DNA from: a virus
Length of the DNA stretch: 43,283 nucleotides
Reading direction: 5' to 3' (one strand)
Virus record (IMG/VR): IMGVR_UViG_3300042566_000324
Span: 1 to 43,283 of that record
Part shown: positions 1 to 6,946 of the stretch, piece by piece
Layout: each line of letters opens with the position of its first letter
How positions within the stretch are numbered: the first letter of the stretch is position 1
Notes under the pieces: model-generated
Seen by the model: only the letters and a program-made list of their open reading frames with translations
What the model was told of the DNA's origin: nothing
The model's database searches: none
Translations under genes and position numbers: made by a program

Positions 1-533
1 TGATATACTCTAGTTACATCTACAGTAGAACTACCACTAAATATTTCAGAAAAATTTCTACCACTTTCAACATCAACTGCTCCAGACATTAAATTATATA
101 TTTGAACGGATGCCGTTAAATCTACATATGCTTTTTTAATTGATGTAGAACCCCCAACACCTGCAAGTGTTCCGTATTGTTGAGACATACGAACCGTTGT
201 TGGTAAAAATGAACCATCAACAAGTGTTTGAGAATAATTTGCAACTTTTCCTTTTGGTTGTCCTCTTAAAATATCTAAGTTATTTCTAAGATTGAATTGA
301 TTTACTTGTGCAGAATATTCGGATGTTGCTTCTTCAAAACATGCCCAAATTTGTTCATTATCTAATTCAATATTAACAATAGGATATCCCAATCTCTTTG
401 CAACCCAAATGGATGTTCTTGGTGCGTCATTTATAAAATCAGTATCATTGTCATATATTCCGAACGGAGTTGGCATTAATGATGATGAAAATTCTAAAGT
501 TGATGAACCTGACCAGTATGTATTTACAGACAT
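1..533 (-). CDS. Virion structural protein, C-terminus cut by window edge
   Basis: The ATG at 533 opens a frame that runs off the left edge, so only the first 177 residues are visible. The N-terminus is rich in Ser/Thr and Pro (MSVNTYWSGSS). A helical segment follows around residues 40-75 with the pattern IELDNEQIWACFEEATSEYS, as in the first helices of head-tail connector or neck proteins. Then come Gly/Ser-rich stretches. It is the last gene of the head block seen here, downstream of the capsid gene and of a terminator at 573-598, so it probably has its own promoter. In T4-like phages a neck, head-completion or vertex protein would fit this place, but I cannot assign a gp number. Structural role likely; exact function inferred only from position and helix pattern. 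Confidence 0.55.
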   Translation of the reverse strand, partial: MSVNTYWSGSSTLEFSSSLMPTPFGIYDNDTDFINDAPRTSIWVAKRLGYPIVNIELDNEQIWACFEEATSEYSAQVNQFNLRNNLDILRGQPKGKVANYSQTLVDGSFLPTTVRMSQQYGTLAGVGGSTSIKKAYVDLTASVQIYNLMSGAVDVESGRNFSEIFSGSSTVDVTRVY

Positions 534-572
534 ATCTAAAATTTATAGTTTTACTACTATAAATATAAGAAT

Positions 573-598
573 AAAAAAAGAGTAGATAAAACTACTCC
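573..598 (-). terminator. Rho-independent terminator after the decoration-like gene
   Basis: On the minus strand a 6-bp stem GAGTAG/CTACTC (592-597 with 580-585) closes a 6-base loop and is followed directly by seven U residues (579-573). It lies just after the stop codon at 604, where a terminator for the 604-1239 gene is expected. Confidence 0.8.
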
Positions 599-603
599 TT
601 TTA

Positions 604-1239
604 TTATAATGTTCTATGATTTTGTGTTCGTTGTATGAATATAACTATATCTGCAATATAAACCGTATCACCAAAAGGTTGTAATTTCCATCTATTTCCG
701 TTTGTTAAAAAGTCTGCATCTGCATAATATTGAAATACTTCGTGGAATTCGTGCCAAGTATTATTTCCTTTTCCAAAAAATAAATCTTTTCCAACTCTTT
801 CATATGGAGTTCCAACGGTATTATCCAATTGAATTCTAATATATGTTCCGTTTGCATTTGGAGTTTTTGCTTTGAAAACTACCGTACACATATAAACATC
901 TGCATTATTTTCAACTTGTATTTTTTGATTGGTTGGATTATAAAACGATACGGATGAATGCATGTGTGTTTCAATCGTATTTCCACCATTATTAGGTAAA
1001 GTTACTTCACCCCCAGCAAGACTTGCAGTAAATGCAGATGAGGTTGTATATAATGTATCATCATATCTTGCCCAACCCAAAAGTCCACTACTAAAATCTG
1101 CAGTTTTTACATATCCAAATTGACCATCGGGTGTTCTAACTAAGGTATATGACCCATCACGAATTGTATAAATGTCATGTTCATTTAAATCCCATGCTTT
1201 AAATTCAATATTTGCGTGACCAGGAATGTGTGATTTCAT
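604..1239 (-). CDS. Putative capsid decoration or head-fibre protein
   Basis: A 211-aa protein starting at the ATG at 1239; the TTG two codons upstream (1245) is in frame but less likely. The sequence is almost entirely short beta-strand-like segments rich in Tyr, Thr, Asn and Gly (for example FSSGLLGWARYDDTLYTTSS and DVYMCTVVFKAK), without long helices or a signal peptide, as in jelly-roll or receptor-binding-type phage structural proteins. It sits directly after the major capsid gene and between two terminators (1262-1297 upstream, 573-598 downstream), so it is its own transcription unit. That position and fold type favour a decoration protein or head fibre. I do not recognise a named family; the assignment is an inference. 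Confidence 0.5.
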   Translation of the reverse strand: MKSHIPGHANIEFKAWDLNEHDIYTIRDGSYTLVRTPDGQFGYVKTADFSSGLLGWARYDDTLYTTSSAFTASLAGGEVTLPNNGGNTIETHMHSSVSFYNPTNQKIQVENNADVYMCTVVFKAKTPNANGTYIRIQLDNTVGTPYERVGKDLFFGKGNNTWHEFHEVFQYYADADFLTNGNRWKLQPFGDTVYIADIVIFIQRTQNHRTL

Positions 1240-1261
1240 ATACAAATAAATATTATATAAA

Positions 1262-1297
1262 ATAAAAAAGGGATAACTTTCGTTACCCCTTTTCTTT
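1262..1297 (-). terminator. Rho-independent terminator after the major capsid gene
   Basis: On the minus strand an 8-bp stem (GGGGTAAC with GTTATCCC, one G-U pair; 1282-1289 with 1270-1277) is capped by a GAAA tetraloop and followed by six U residues (1269-1264). It lies about 40 bases after the capsid stop codon and should end the gp22-gp23 transcript. Confidence 0.88.
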
Positions 1298-1335
1298 TTA
1301 TTGTAAGTTTATTACTTATCTAATCTACTCAAAGA

Positions 1336-2946
1336 TTATAAAGTGTTTAAACCTTCAACGATAATCTTACCGTAGAATTCTGGTCTTACGATTTTCTTAG
1401 CGTATCTAGTCATAACACCTCTTCTTGGAGTGAAGTTAGTTGGGTCATAAACTAATGGAGTCATAATCAACGGAACATATGGAGCGTATACAGCACCTGT
1501 TTCGAAGAAGTTAGAACCTTTGAAACCTAATAAGATTACATTCTCAGTCATGTATGGGTTTTTGTAAACATCATATCTGTTAGAGATTGAACCGATATTA
1601 GTAACACCTGCTGCGAAAGTTAACGCATCCTTACCAGGATTTGCAGAGAAACCGTTCATTGATTCTAAAATAGTAGCTACGTTTGGAGATACAACTAAGA
1701 AGTTAGCACCACCTCTCATAGTTAACTGATGGATTTTGTTAGATACCTTTTGTAATTTGATACCTAAAGTTTGATACCAAGTACTCTTAGTGTAAGCAGA
1801 TGCAGCGGCTGCATTTGCGTCGATTGCAAATGCACCAGTTCCTGCGTTATAATCGTATCCAACTCTTGCAGACCAATAATCAGTTGTGAAAGCGTTTTGT
1901 TGTAACATATCTAAGATTTCTAAGTCGATTTCTAAAGAGATGTACTCAGACAACATTTGAGTTAACTCAGCTTCAGCGTCTACACTATGGTAAGCGTTTA
2001 AGTCTTGAGCTAATTCTGGAGTCCAAATTGCTTTTAATTTTCTTGTCTTAGCAACGATTGGTTCAGATTTCAATTCTAATTCGATTTCTGGGATAGCTAA
2101 GTCAGAACCTCTATCTTCGAAGTCACCTCTGTTGTAATCGGTTGGTTGAACGTGGTAAGTCAATACTTGACCTGCCAAGTTAACGTCAGTTGCAGCAGAA
2201 CCAGAAATGATAAATGATGCAGAACCTTCAGACAATGTAGTGAATTCTGGGAATAAAGTTGTTGTTGCAGAACCAGAAACTTTGAAAGCTTTGATTCCGT
2301 TGTAATCAGCGTCAGCTGGTAAACCAACTGTTACTTTCATTACTCTGTGGTTAGCAGTTGCGATAGATGCAGATAATGCAGAATCAAATCTAACATCAGC
2401 AACAGATGCAGAAGCTACAGTAGCTGTTACATTTGCAGTTGTGTCGTTGATTGTGTATCCGAATCTACCAGAACCATAAAGACCACCTTCAGTAGCTTGA
2501 GTAGAACCCAATTTGTTACCCGCTGGAGATAAATTGTCTTTACCGAAAGTACCACCATTACCGAACATAGAAGAACCAGATGCTGGTCTACCTAAAGTTG
2601 TGTTAGTACCATATTTAAAGTCCATGTAGAAAATAAGACCTGAAGGTAAGTTCATAGGTTGTACTGAAACGAACTCTTTAGAAGCGATAGAACCGAAGAT
2701 TCTTCTTACTAAAGGTAACGCAACACCAGCCCACTCTTCAGAACCTGAAGATGTACCTGTTCTTGTAGCCTCATCTAATAATTGTTTAGCTTGGTTTTCT
2801 AACATTACTGCCATACCATGCTTGCTTGTTTCAGAACCTGCGTTCTCTAACAAACCTGTTTTTTCCCACTTAGCTTTCAAACCTCTTGTTTGCTCTAACA
2901 TAAGAGTTTGAGGGTTTGCGCCAGTCATTAATTTTTTTAAGTCCAT
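1336..2946 (-). CDS. gp23: Major capsid protein, T4 gp23 type
   Basis: This 536-aa protein (T4 gp23 is 521 aa) forms the hexamers of the prohead shell. The signature region around residues 75-110 reads VALPLVRRIFG, then FVSVQPMNLPSGLIFYMDFKYG-like sequence, the classic gp23 motif of T4-related phages. T4 gp23 is matured by the gp21 protease after a (I/L)xE site. Here LLDE-A at residues 56-60 (cut after Glu59) lies at the equivalent place, about 15 residues before the conserved region. The gene follows the scaffold gene by 28 bases, has an A-rich leader without Shine-Dalgarno, and ends in a strong terminator. By eye its codon use is more GC-rich and regular than its neighbours', as expected for the most highly expressed virion protein. 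Confidence 0.96.
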   Translation of the reverse strand: MDLKKLMTGANPQTLMLEQTRGLKAKWEKTGLLENAGSETSKHGMAVMLENQAKQLLDEATRTGTSSGSEEWAGVALPLVRRIFGSIASKEFVSVQPMNLPSGLIFYMDFKYGTNTTLGRPASGSSMFGNGGTFGKDNLSPAGNKLGSTQATEGGLYGSGRFGYTINDTTANVTATVASASVADVRFDSALSASIATANHRVMKVTVGLPADADYNGIKAFKVSGSATTTLFPEFTTLSEGSASFIISGSAATDVNLAGQVLTYHVQPTDYNRGDFEDRGSDLAIPEIELELKSEPIVAKTRKLKAIWTPELAQDLNAYHSVDAEAELTQMLSEYISLEIDLEILDMLQQNAFTTDYWSARVGYDYNAGTGAFAIDANAAAASAYTKSTWYQTLGIKLQKVSNKIHQLTMRGGANFLVVSPNVATILESMNGFSANPGKDALTFAAGVTNIGSISNRYDVYKNPYMTENVILLGFKGSNFFETGAVYAPYVPLIMTPLVYDPTNFTPRRGVMTRYAKKIVRPEFYGKIIVEGLNTL

Positions 2947-2974
2947 TTTAAATGAATTTATTTTTTTTGTTTAA

Positions 2975-4207
2975 TTATTTTATAATACCTGCTAATTTCT
3001 TAAATCTGTCGGAGAAATTTGTGCTTTCTGCAATTACTGCTTTAGCTTGTGCTGGCTTAGTAGATTTTGATACTTTGCTAGCAATTCCTTCAGAAATAGA
3101 TTTTTTAGTAGATTTTTGTGTAGTTGAAGTATATTTGAAGTTCTCTGCTAATGTAGAGAATACCAATTTAACCTCTCTTACTGATTTTGTTCTATCCAAA
3201 GTTTCAATCACTTTAACTTTTTGTTCGTTAGTCATGTTGTGTGCTCTGAATAATTTATTAGCGAATAATAACTTAGCGTTTAATAAGTTTACTTCGTTAA
3301 TTGTTCTTTGTAAAGATTTGATAGTCTTGTAAGCTTCGTTTAATTCAGCATCTTTTTCGTCAGCTTTCTTATCTTCCGCATCACCTTTCATATCATCTTC
3401 CATTTCTCTTAAGATTTCTTCTAAATCAACAACTTCTTTGTCATCTTCTTTAGAATCTTCTTCAGCTTCGTTAGTTGATTTCTTTTCGTCATCTTCTTCT
3501 TCAGCTTCGTTGGTTGCTTTTTCATCATCTTCTTCTTCAGCTTCATACATAGAATCTTCTTCTTTTTCAGAATCGTCTCCATCTAATTGTGCTTCCAATT
3601 CTCTGATGATTGCTTCTAAGTCCATATCATCTTCAGACTCTTCGTCATCAGAACCCATGTCCATTGAATCGTCACCCATTTCAGAATCCATGCCCATGTC
3701 ATCCATGCCCATTTCATCTTCACCTTCTGCTTGTGCAAATGGATTTTCTTCTTCTTCAGAATCTTCTCCTTCTAATTCTGCCAATCTAGCTTTCAATTCT
3801 GCAATTTCTGCATCTTTGTCACCTTCTTGGTCATCAGCGAATGGATTTTCTTCTTCAGAAATGTCTGCTACTTTCTTATAGTCAGTACCAGCTTGTTCTG
3901 GCTTACCACTATCTTTTTTTACACCTACTGATAAATCAGTATCTGCATCTAAAGTTGGTGTTGCACCAGGAGTCTCAGCGTATCCTGCTTCAACTTTTGA
4001 ACCGATTCCAGTAGAATCTAATTCTTCGTCAACTTTTTTAGCGTCATCATCTTCCATTTCTGCTTCTGCTCTCATCTTTTGAGATAAGATAGATTGTAGT
4101 CTTGGAGTAAATGCTTCTTCTAAAGCTAACTTTGCGTTTGCTAAAGCGGTTTCTTTAACTGCTTTGGCATCAGCGATTGCTTCTTTCAATAATTTTGAAT
4201 TTGCCAT
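2975..4207 (-). CDS. gp22: Prohead core scaffold protein, T4 gp22 type
   Basis: A 410-aa acidic, low-complexity, helical protein (T4 gp22 is about 270 aa) that should build the internal core around which gp23 assembles. The start is the ATG at 4207, preceded by AAGGAG at good spacing; a TTG at 4258 is also in frame but lacks such a signal. The N-terminal 50 residues (LLKEAIADAKAVKETALAN) contain LKE-A and LEE-A sequences that fit gp21 protease sites. Residues about 130-310 are Asp/Glu-rich with Met-Gly-Asp repeats and NEAEEEDDEK repeats. The C-terminal third (NEVNLLNAKLLFANKLFRAH, then QKVKVIETLDR and VKLVFSTLAE) is the part I recognise from gp22 of environmental T4-like phages. The position between protease and capsid genes agrees. 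Confidence 0.88.
   Translation of the reverse strand: MANSKLLKEAIADAKAVKETALANAKLALEEAFTPRLQSILSQKMRAEAEMEDDDAKKVDEELDSTGIGSKVEAGYAETPGATPTLDADTDLSVGVKKDSGKPEQAGTDYKKVADISEEENPFADDQEGDKDAEIAELKARLAELEGEDSEEEENPFAQAEGEDEMGMDDMGMDSEMGDDSMDMGSDDEESEDDMDLEAIIRELEAQLDGDDSEKEEDSMYEAEEEDDEKATNEAEEEDDEKKSTNEAEEDSKEDDKEVVDLEEILREMEDDMKGDAEDKKADEKDAELNEAYKTIKSLQRTINEVNLLNAKLLFANKLFRAHNMTNEQKVKVIETLDRTKSVREVKLVFSTLAENFKYTSTTQKSTKKSISEGIASKVSKSTKPAQAKAVIAESTNFSDRFKKLAGIIK
3455..3550 (-). repeat. Imperfect tandem repeats in the scaffold gene
   Basis: Direct repeats with periods of 39 and 36 bases (units starting near 3462, 3501 and 3537 on the plus strand) encode repeats of the type TNEAEEEDDEKK. They lie in the acidic spacer of the scaffold protein and probably tolerate copy-number change. 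Confidence 0.7.
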
Positions 4208-4395
4208 CTGTTTTCTCCTTAAATTTTGTTGTGAAGTTATTCTTGTAGGGAACTCCAATGTAATTATGTTGATTGTTCGGTCACACCTTATAGAGAAGGG
4301 TATTCATTAATCAACGATGTCTTGTAATCTTATAATAAAAAAATAAGATATTTGGTAATAAATATGTAAATTTTTTAGAAAACTAAAGAAAACTA
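4208..4395 (-). promoter_or_regulatory. Leader of the scaffold/capsid genes with an SD sequence
   Basis: This 188-base stretch holds no gene that I can support. It separates bS21 from the scaffold gene. An AAGGAG Shine-Dalgarno sequence lies at 4215-4220 before the scaffold ATG, unusual in this window where most starts have none. Further upstream is a very AT-rich segment (4325-4375) with a 7-bp inverted repeat (4327-4333 with 4343-4349) and no following U-run. The stretch is long enough to carry the promoter for gp22-gp23, but I cannot point to the exact element. Confidence 0.45.
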
Positions 4396-4572
4396 CTAAA
4401 ATAGTTTGTTTTTTCTTATAGTTTCTTCTTTTTGTAACCTTTTTCTTTTAGAGGGTTTAGTAAAATTCTTTCTATCCCTCAATTCTTCTATTTGTTTTGT
4501 GGACTGAACTTTCTTTTTATATTCTTTTACTGCCCATTCTATATTCCCACCCTTAACACTAACTATTAACAT
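4396..4572 (-). CDS. rpsU: Phage-encoded ribosomal protein bS21
   Basis: A 58-aa basic protein, ATG at 4572 and TAG at 4396-4398. It begins MLIVSVKGGNIEWAVKEYKK and continues with IEELRDRKNFTKPSKRKR, the bS21 layout: an N-terminal beta strand, then two basic helices, with the F-x-KPS-x-x-R motif typical of Bacteroidota-type bS21. bS21 sits on the 30S subunit near the anti-Shine-Dalgarno end of 16S rRNA and influences mRNA selection. Phage copies are known from several environmental phage groups. The gene starts 13 bases after the preceding gene's stop and lies just before the scaffold gene, so it is expected to be made late with the head proteins. It may bias host ribosomes towards phage mRNAs (inference). 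Confidence 0.85.
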   Translation of the reverse strand: MLIVSVKGGNIEWAVKEYKKKVQSTKQIEELRDRKNFTKPSKRKRLQKEETIRKNKLF

Positions 4573-4585
4573 ATTTGGATAATCA

Positions 4586-4891
4586 TTAATGCTTATAACC
4601 GGCCAATGCCTTTGTTAAAGCTCTTTCGTATTTATCGTGTAACCTATCTAATAATGTTTTAGCATTTGATAAATTATTTTGATTTGATTTTAAGTTTGAT
4701 AAAGCTTGTAATTTATCATCTTCGTTTTTTGCATTAAAATATGACTTAGAAAAATCTTTTTGTCTTTGAGATAATGTATCAAATTTACTCAATGCATCAG
4801 TATACTCTTTTGCAATTGGATTGAATATTTCCATATCCTTTTTTCTAGGTTCTTCAATTTCTTTTAATGGTATGAGATTTACTAATTTCAT
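4586..4891 (-). CDS. Small helical prohead-core protein candidate
   Basis: A 101-aa protein with no family that I recognise. Its N-terminus (MKLVNLIPLKEIEEP) closely resembles that of the 83-aa protein at 5697-5948 (MAKLINLIPGREVVKED), although the rest of the two proteins differs. The remainder is charged and helical with a probable coiled coil over residues 25-95 (many Lys, Asn, Leu, Asp). In T4, internal head proteins share a short N-terminal capsid-targeting leader that gp21 cuts after (I/L)xE; LKE at residues 9-11 would fit. The location between gp21 and gp22 supports a core or internal-protein role. This is an inference from leader and position, not from homology. Confidence 0.6.
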   Translation of the reverse strand: MKLVNLIPLKEIEEPRKKDMEIFNPIAKEYTDALSKFDTLSQRQKDFSKSYFNAKNEDDKLQALSNLKSNQNNLSNAKTLLDRLHDKYERALTKALAGYKH

Positions 4892-4892
4892 A

Positions 4893-5264
4893 TTATTGTA
4901 AATTAACCAATTTATATTTTGTAGAGTATAATAATGTTACAATCGTATCTATATCGTTTTGTAACCAACTCATTTGTAATTTTTCGTCTTTTCTTAATTT
5001 TGCAACTGCTGCAATCAATTTATCGAAATATGCAATTACATTTTTGATATCATTGTTTGTATCTAAACCACTAACAGGTTGTAATTTAATTAAACCATAT
5101 TGTCCTTGATAAGCTTCTACTAATCCGTCTACTATTCCACCGATTGAGTCGTAATAATTTCCTAATGCTAAATGTGCAGATAATGCACCAACACCCTTTA
5201 CACCAACATGGAACGAATGTGTTTGTGTTCTACTATGTAATAATAAAGATGCTAATTGTTCCAT
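4893..5264 (-). CDS. Ferritin/Dps-like small phage protein (DUF5856-like)
   Basis: A 123-aa all-helical protein. The first helix reads LASLLLHSRTQTHSFHVGVK and the second AHLALGNYYDSIGGIVDGLV, followed by EAYQGQYG. A His-rich helix, then a Tyr/Asp-rich helix with D-x3-D spacing and an EAYQG end, recalls the Dps/ferritin-like four-helix bundle and a phage family I remember as Pfam DUF5856. Metal binding by the His residues and by Asp/Glu of the second helix is possible but cannot be proven from sequence. It lies one base after the 5265-5693 gene and one base before the next, within the prohead-core genes, so it could be a head-associated protein. Family resemblance moderate; function unknown. 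Confidence 0.6.
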   Translation of the reverse strand: MEQLASLLLHSRTQTHSFHVGVKGVGALSAHLALGNYYDSIGGIVDGLVEAYQGQYGLIKLQPVSGLDTNNDIKNVIAYFDKLIAAVAKLRKDEKLQMSWLQNDIDTIVTLLYSTKYKLVNLQ

Positions 5265-5693
5265 TTATTTACAAGTTTTGCATTCGTTTAATCCTAATCT
5301 TTGTTTCATAACATCTTCCGATAAATCTGCTATTTCGAAATATCTACCTAACACATGTCCCATATCTTCATAAAGAGCTTCTAATCTTTGTTGTTGAGCC
5401 TGTGCTTCTACTGCTTCTTTCTCAAATGAAGTTTGTAATTTCTTTAACTCATTCATATTTCTTTTAATAGTAACTCTATCAAACCAATCACCACCTTCTC
5501 TCAAAGTATATTCTTGAGCTGCGTCTGCTATACCACCCAATGTTTCTGCAATTTGTATGATATCGGATTTTCTACTCATACCTTCTCTATGTTGGTTATA
5601 AGTTGAAATAATTTCTAAAAAATGCTTTTTTAATTCGGATGGTAATTGTTGAAACTCTTCAGTTTCTTTCAATATATCTCTTAACTTTATCAT
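5265..5693 (-). CDS. Helical prohead-core-region protein with CKTCK tail
   Basis: A 142-aa, largely helical protein that I do not recognise. The N-terminus MIKLRDILKETEEF resembles the short leaders of its neighbours and has an ILKE-T sequence that would suit the prohead protease. Residues 85-125 (IKRNMNELKKLQTSFEKEAV and onwards) should form a coiled coil. The C-terminus ends in CKTCK, a CxxC pair that could bind metal or form a disulfide. It is three bases downstream of the 83-aa gene and abuts the ferritin-like gene, so the three are probably translated together. Core or internal head protein is the best guess from context. Confidence 0.6.
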   Translation of the reverse strand: MIKLRDILKETEEFQQLPSELKKHFLEIISTYNQHREGMSRKSDIIQIAETLGGIADAAQEYTLREGGDWFDRVTIKRNMNELKKLQTSFEKEAVEAQAQQQRLEALYEDMGHVLGRYFEIADLSEDVMKQRLGLNECKTCK

Positions 5694-5696
5694 ATA

Positions 5697-5948
5697 CTAT
5701 TTCTTTAAAATATCGTTTTTCTTAATTTTTGTAATTGCTTGCATTAATTGTTGTCTATCCATACCCAATGCATCAATTATTTTTGCAATAATCAATTGCT
5801 CTTTTTTCTTTGGTAAATTGTATCCTTTTACTATACTAATTGTTCTATCCAAAAATCTTTGTACTTGAGATGGTAAAGCAACATCCATATCTTCCAAATC
5901 TTCTTTTACTACTTCTCTACCAGGTATTAAATTTATTAACTTTGCCAT
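5697..5948 (-). CDS. Small protein with prohead-type leader
   Basis: An 83-aa protein. Residues 1-17 (MAKLINLIPGREVVKED) match the leader of the 101-aa protein at 4586-4891 (KL-x-NLIP). The remaining 65 residues are helical and basic (VQRFLDRTISIVKGYNLPKK, then a DALGMDRQQLMQAITKIKK helix). It starts one base after the protease gene stop. T4 has small core proteins (gp67, gp68) near gp20-gp21, and this may be a functional counterpart, but no homology to them is visible. Confidence 0.6.
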   Translation of the reverse strand: MAKLINLIPGREVVKEDLEDMDVALPSQVQRFLDRTISIVKGYNLPKKKEQLIIAKIIDALGMDRQQLMQAITKIKKNDILKK

Positions 5949-5949
5949 A

Positions 5950-6540
5950 TTAGTTTAATTCTATTATAATTTCTCTCATTAAATCTTGCGACTTACACCA
6001 CTTACCACATTCCTCTGCCACCTTTGCCCATTGTTTACTTTCGTTCATAGGAGCCATAAATGCACCATGTGTAGATGGATTAGATACAAAATCCCAACCT
6101 ACCAGTTCAAAATCTTCCTGAACCATTACAGTTCCATCTTTTAATTCTTTTACGGAACCTAAACCTCTTGATGAAATTCCTAAACGAATATTATTCTTTA
6201 ATAATTCTTTTAATATATTACCAGATGGAGTTGAAAGAATTTCTACTACACCACATACATCATCACCTTCCCAATAGATTTCTCTAATATTATGTGATAC
6301 ATTTTTTAAATTGATAACCGGAGATTCTGGATGGTCTAATTCACCCAATGCTCTTCTTTCCTTAATAAGTTGTTCGTATTTTTTACACTCTCTTTCTAAG
6401 ATTTCTCTAGGATATCTTCTATGATTTTGATTTGGAGCACCTGCTCTTTGTAGGATTCCCTTAACTAAATAAGTTCCGTTTTCTTCTTGTTGAAGTTTTG
6501 CTTCAAACAAATGTGTTTCTATCAATAATCCTTTACTCAT
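5950..6540 (-). CDS. gp21: Prohead maturation protease, T4 gp21 type
   Basis: A 196-aa serine protease (T4 gp21 is 212 aa) that cleaves the scaffold and the capsid N-termini during head maturation. The family signature is clear: GELDHPES at residues 66-73 supplies the catalytic His70, and GISSRGLGS at 121-129 the nucleophile Ser (123/124). The conserved tail ELVGWDFVSNPSTHGAFMAP at about 145-165 closes the domain. The N-terminus contains LFE-A (residues 11-14), a plausible self-cleavage site of (I/L)xE type. The start codon overlaps the stop of the preceding gene (TAATG at 6540). Position between portal and scaffold is canonical. Confidence 0.93.
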   Translation of the reverse strand: MSKGLLIETHLFEAKLQQEENGTYLVKGILQRAGAPNQNHRRYPREILERECKKYEQLIKERRALGELDHPESPVINLKNVSHNIREIYWEGDDVCGVVEILSTPSGNILKELLKNNIRLGISSRGLGSVKELKDGTVMVQEDFELVGWDFVSNPSTHGAFMAPMNESKQWAKVAEECGKWCKSQDLMREIIIELN

Positions 6541-6914
6541 TATTTTAAATCCTTTTTAACTTTTTCAACCGCATTTCCACTCATTGGTGTCCATGATTTG
6601 ATAAGTATGGTCTTTAATTGGTTTTTTAATTCCGTTTCATCTAATTCACCATTTGTACTATCCACTACTTTAATTATTTGTGTTTGTACATATCCCATAT
6701 TCACAATAGATTCAGCCGTATTATTATCAATTCCTCTTTTTGGGTCAATCATTTTAGACATATCTTCAATTACATTTTTATTATCTGCAATAGAATCTAA
6801 AATCTTTTTTACCTCTTTTTTATAGTTTGGTTTTCCTTGGAAATATTTCATTCCCCTTTCTGCCAAATCTACAACATAATAAAATAAAATCTTACCAACT
6901 ATAATACTACCCAA
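6540..6914 (-). CDS. Membrane-segment protein; TTG start or -1 frameshift product
   Basis: The open frame has no ATG before its hydrophobic N-terminus. The only conventional choice is TTG at 6914, giving 124 aa (MGSIIVGKILFYYVVDLAER). The frame stays open upstream through residues VNENLAIGILTTL to the A10 run of the preceding gene (6951-6960). A -1 slip there would fuse this frame to the 104-aa protein encoded at 6947-7261. The joined product would have an N-terminal leader and acidic domain, then a membrane helix (IGILTTLGSIIVGKILFYYVV), then this helical Lys-rich tail. An ATG 21 codons further in would lose the hydrophobic segment. The stop overlaps the gp21 start. Function unknown; a core or head-membrane role is a guess. 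Confidence 0.6.
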   Translation of the reverse strand: MGSIIVGKILFYYVVDLAERGMKYFQGKPNYKKEVKKILDSIADNKNVIEDMSKMIDPKRGIDNNTAESIVNMGYVQTQIIKVVDSTNGELDETELKNQLKTILIKSWTPMSGNAVEKVKKDLK

Positions 6915-6946
6915 TGTGGTTAATATTCCAATTGCAAGATTCTCAT

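Noticed and set aside
3438-3881. Ser-rich open frame on the plus strand opposite the scaffold gene
   Set aside because: It is the mirror of the acidic GAA/GAT-rich scaffold codons, which read as Ser codons on the other strand; no start signal or family.
4256-4258. TTG start 17 codons upstream of the scaffold ATG
   Set aside because: The ATG at 4207 has AAGGAG at good spacing, and the 17 upstream residues look like translated leader.
4327-4349. Inverted repeat ATCTTAT/ATAAGAT as terminator for bS21
   Set aside because: The stem has one G-C pair and no U-run on either strand.
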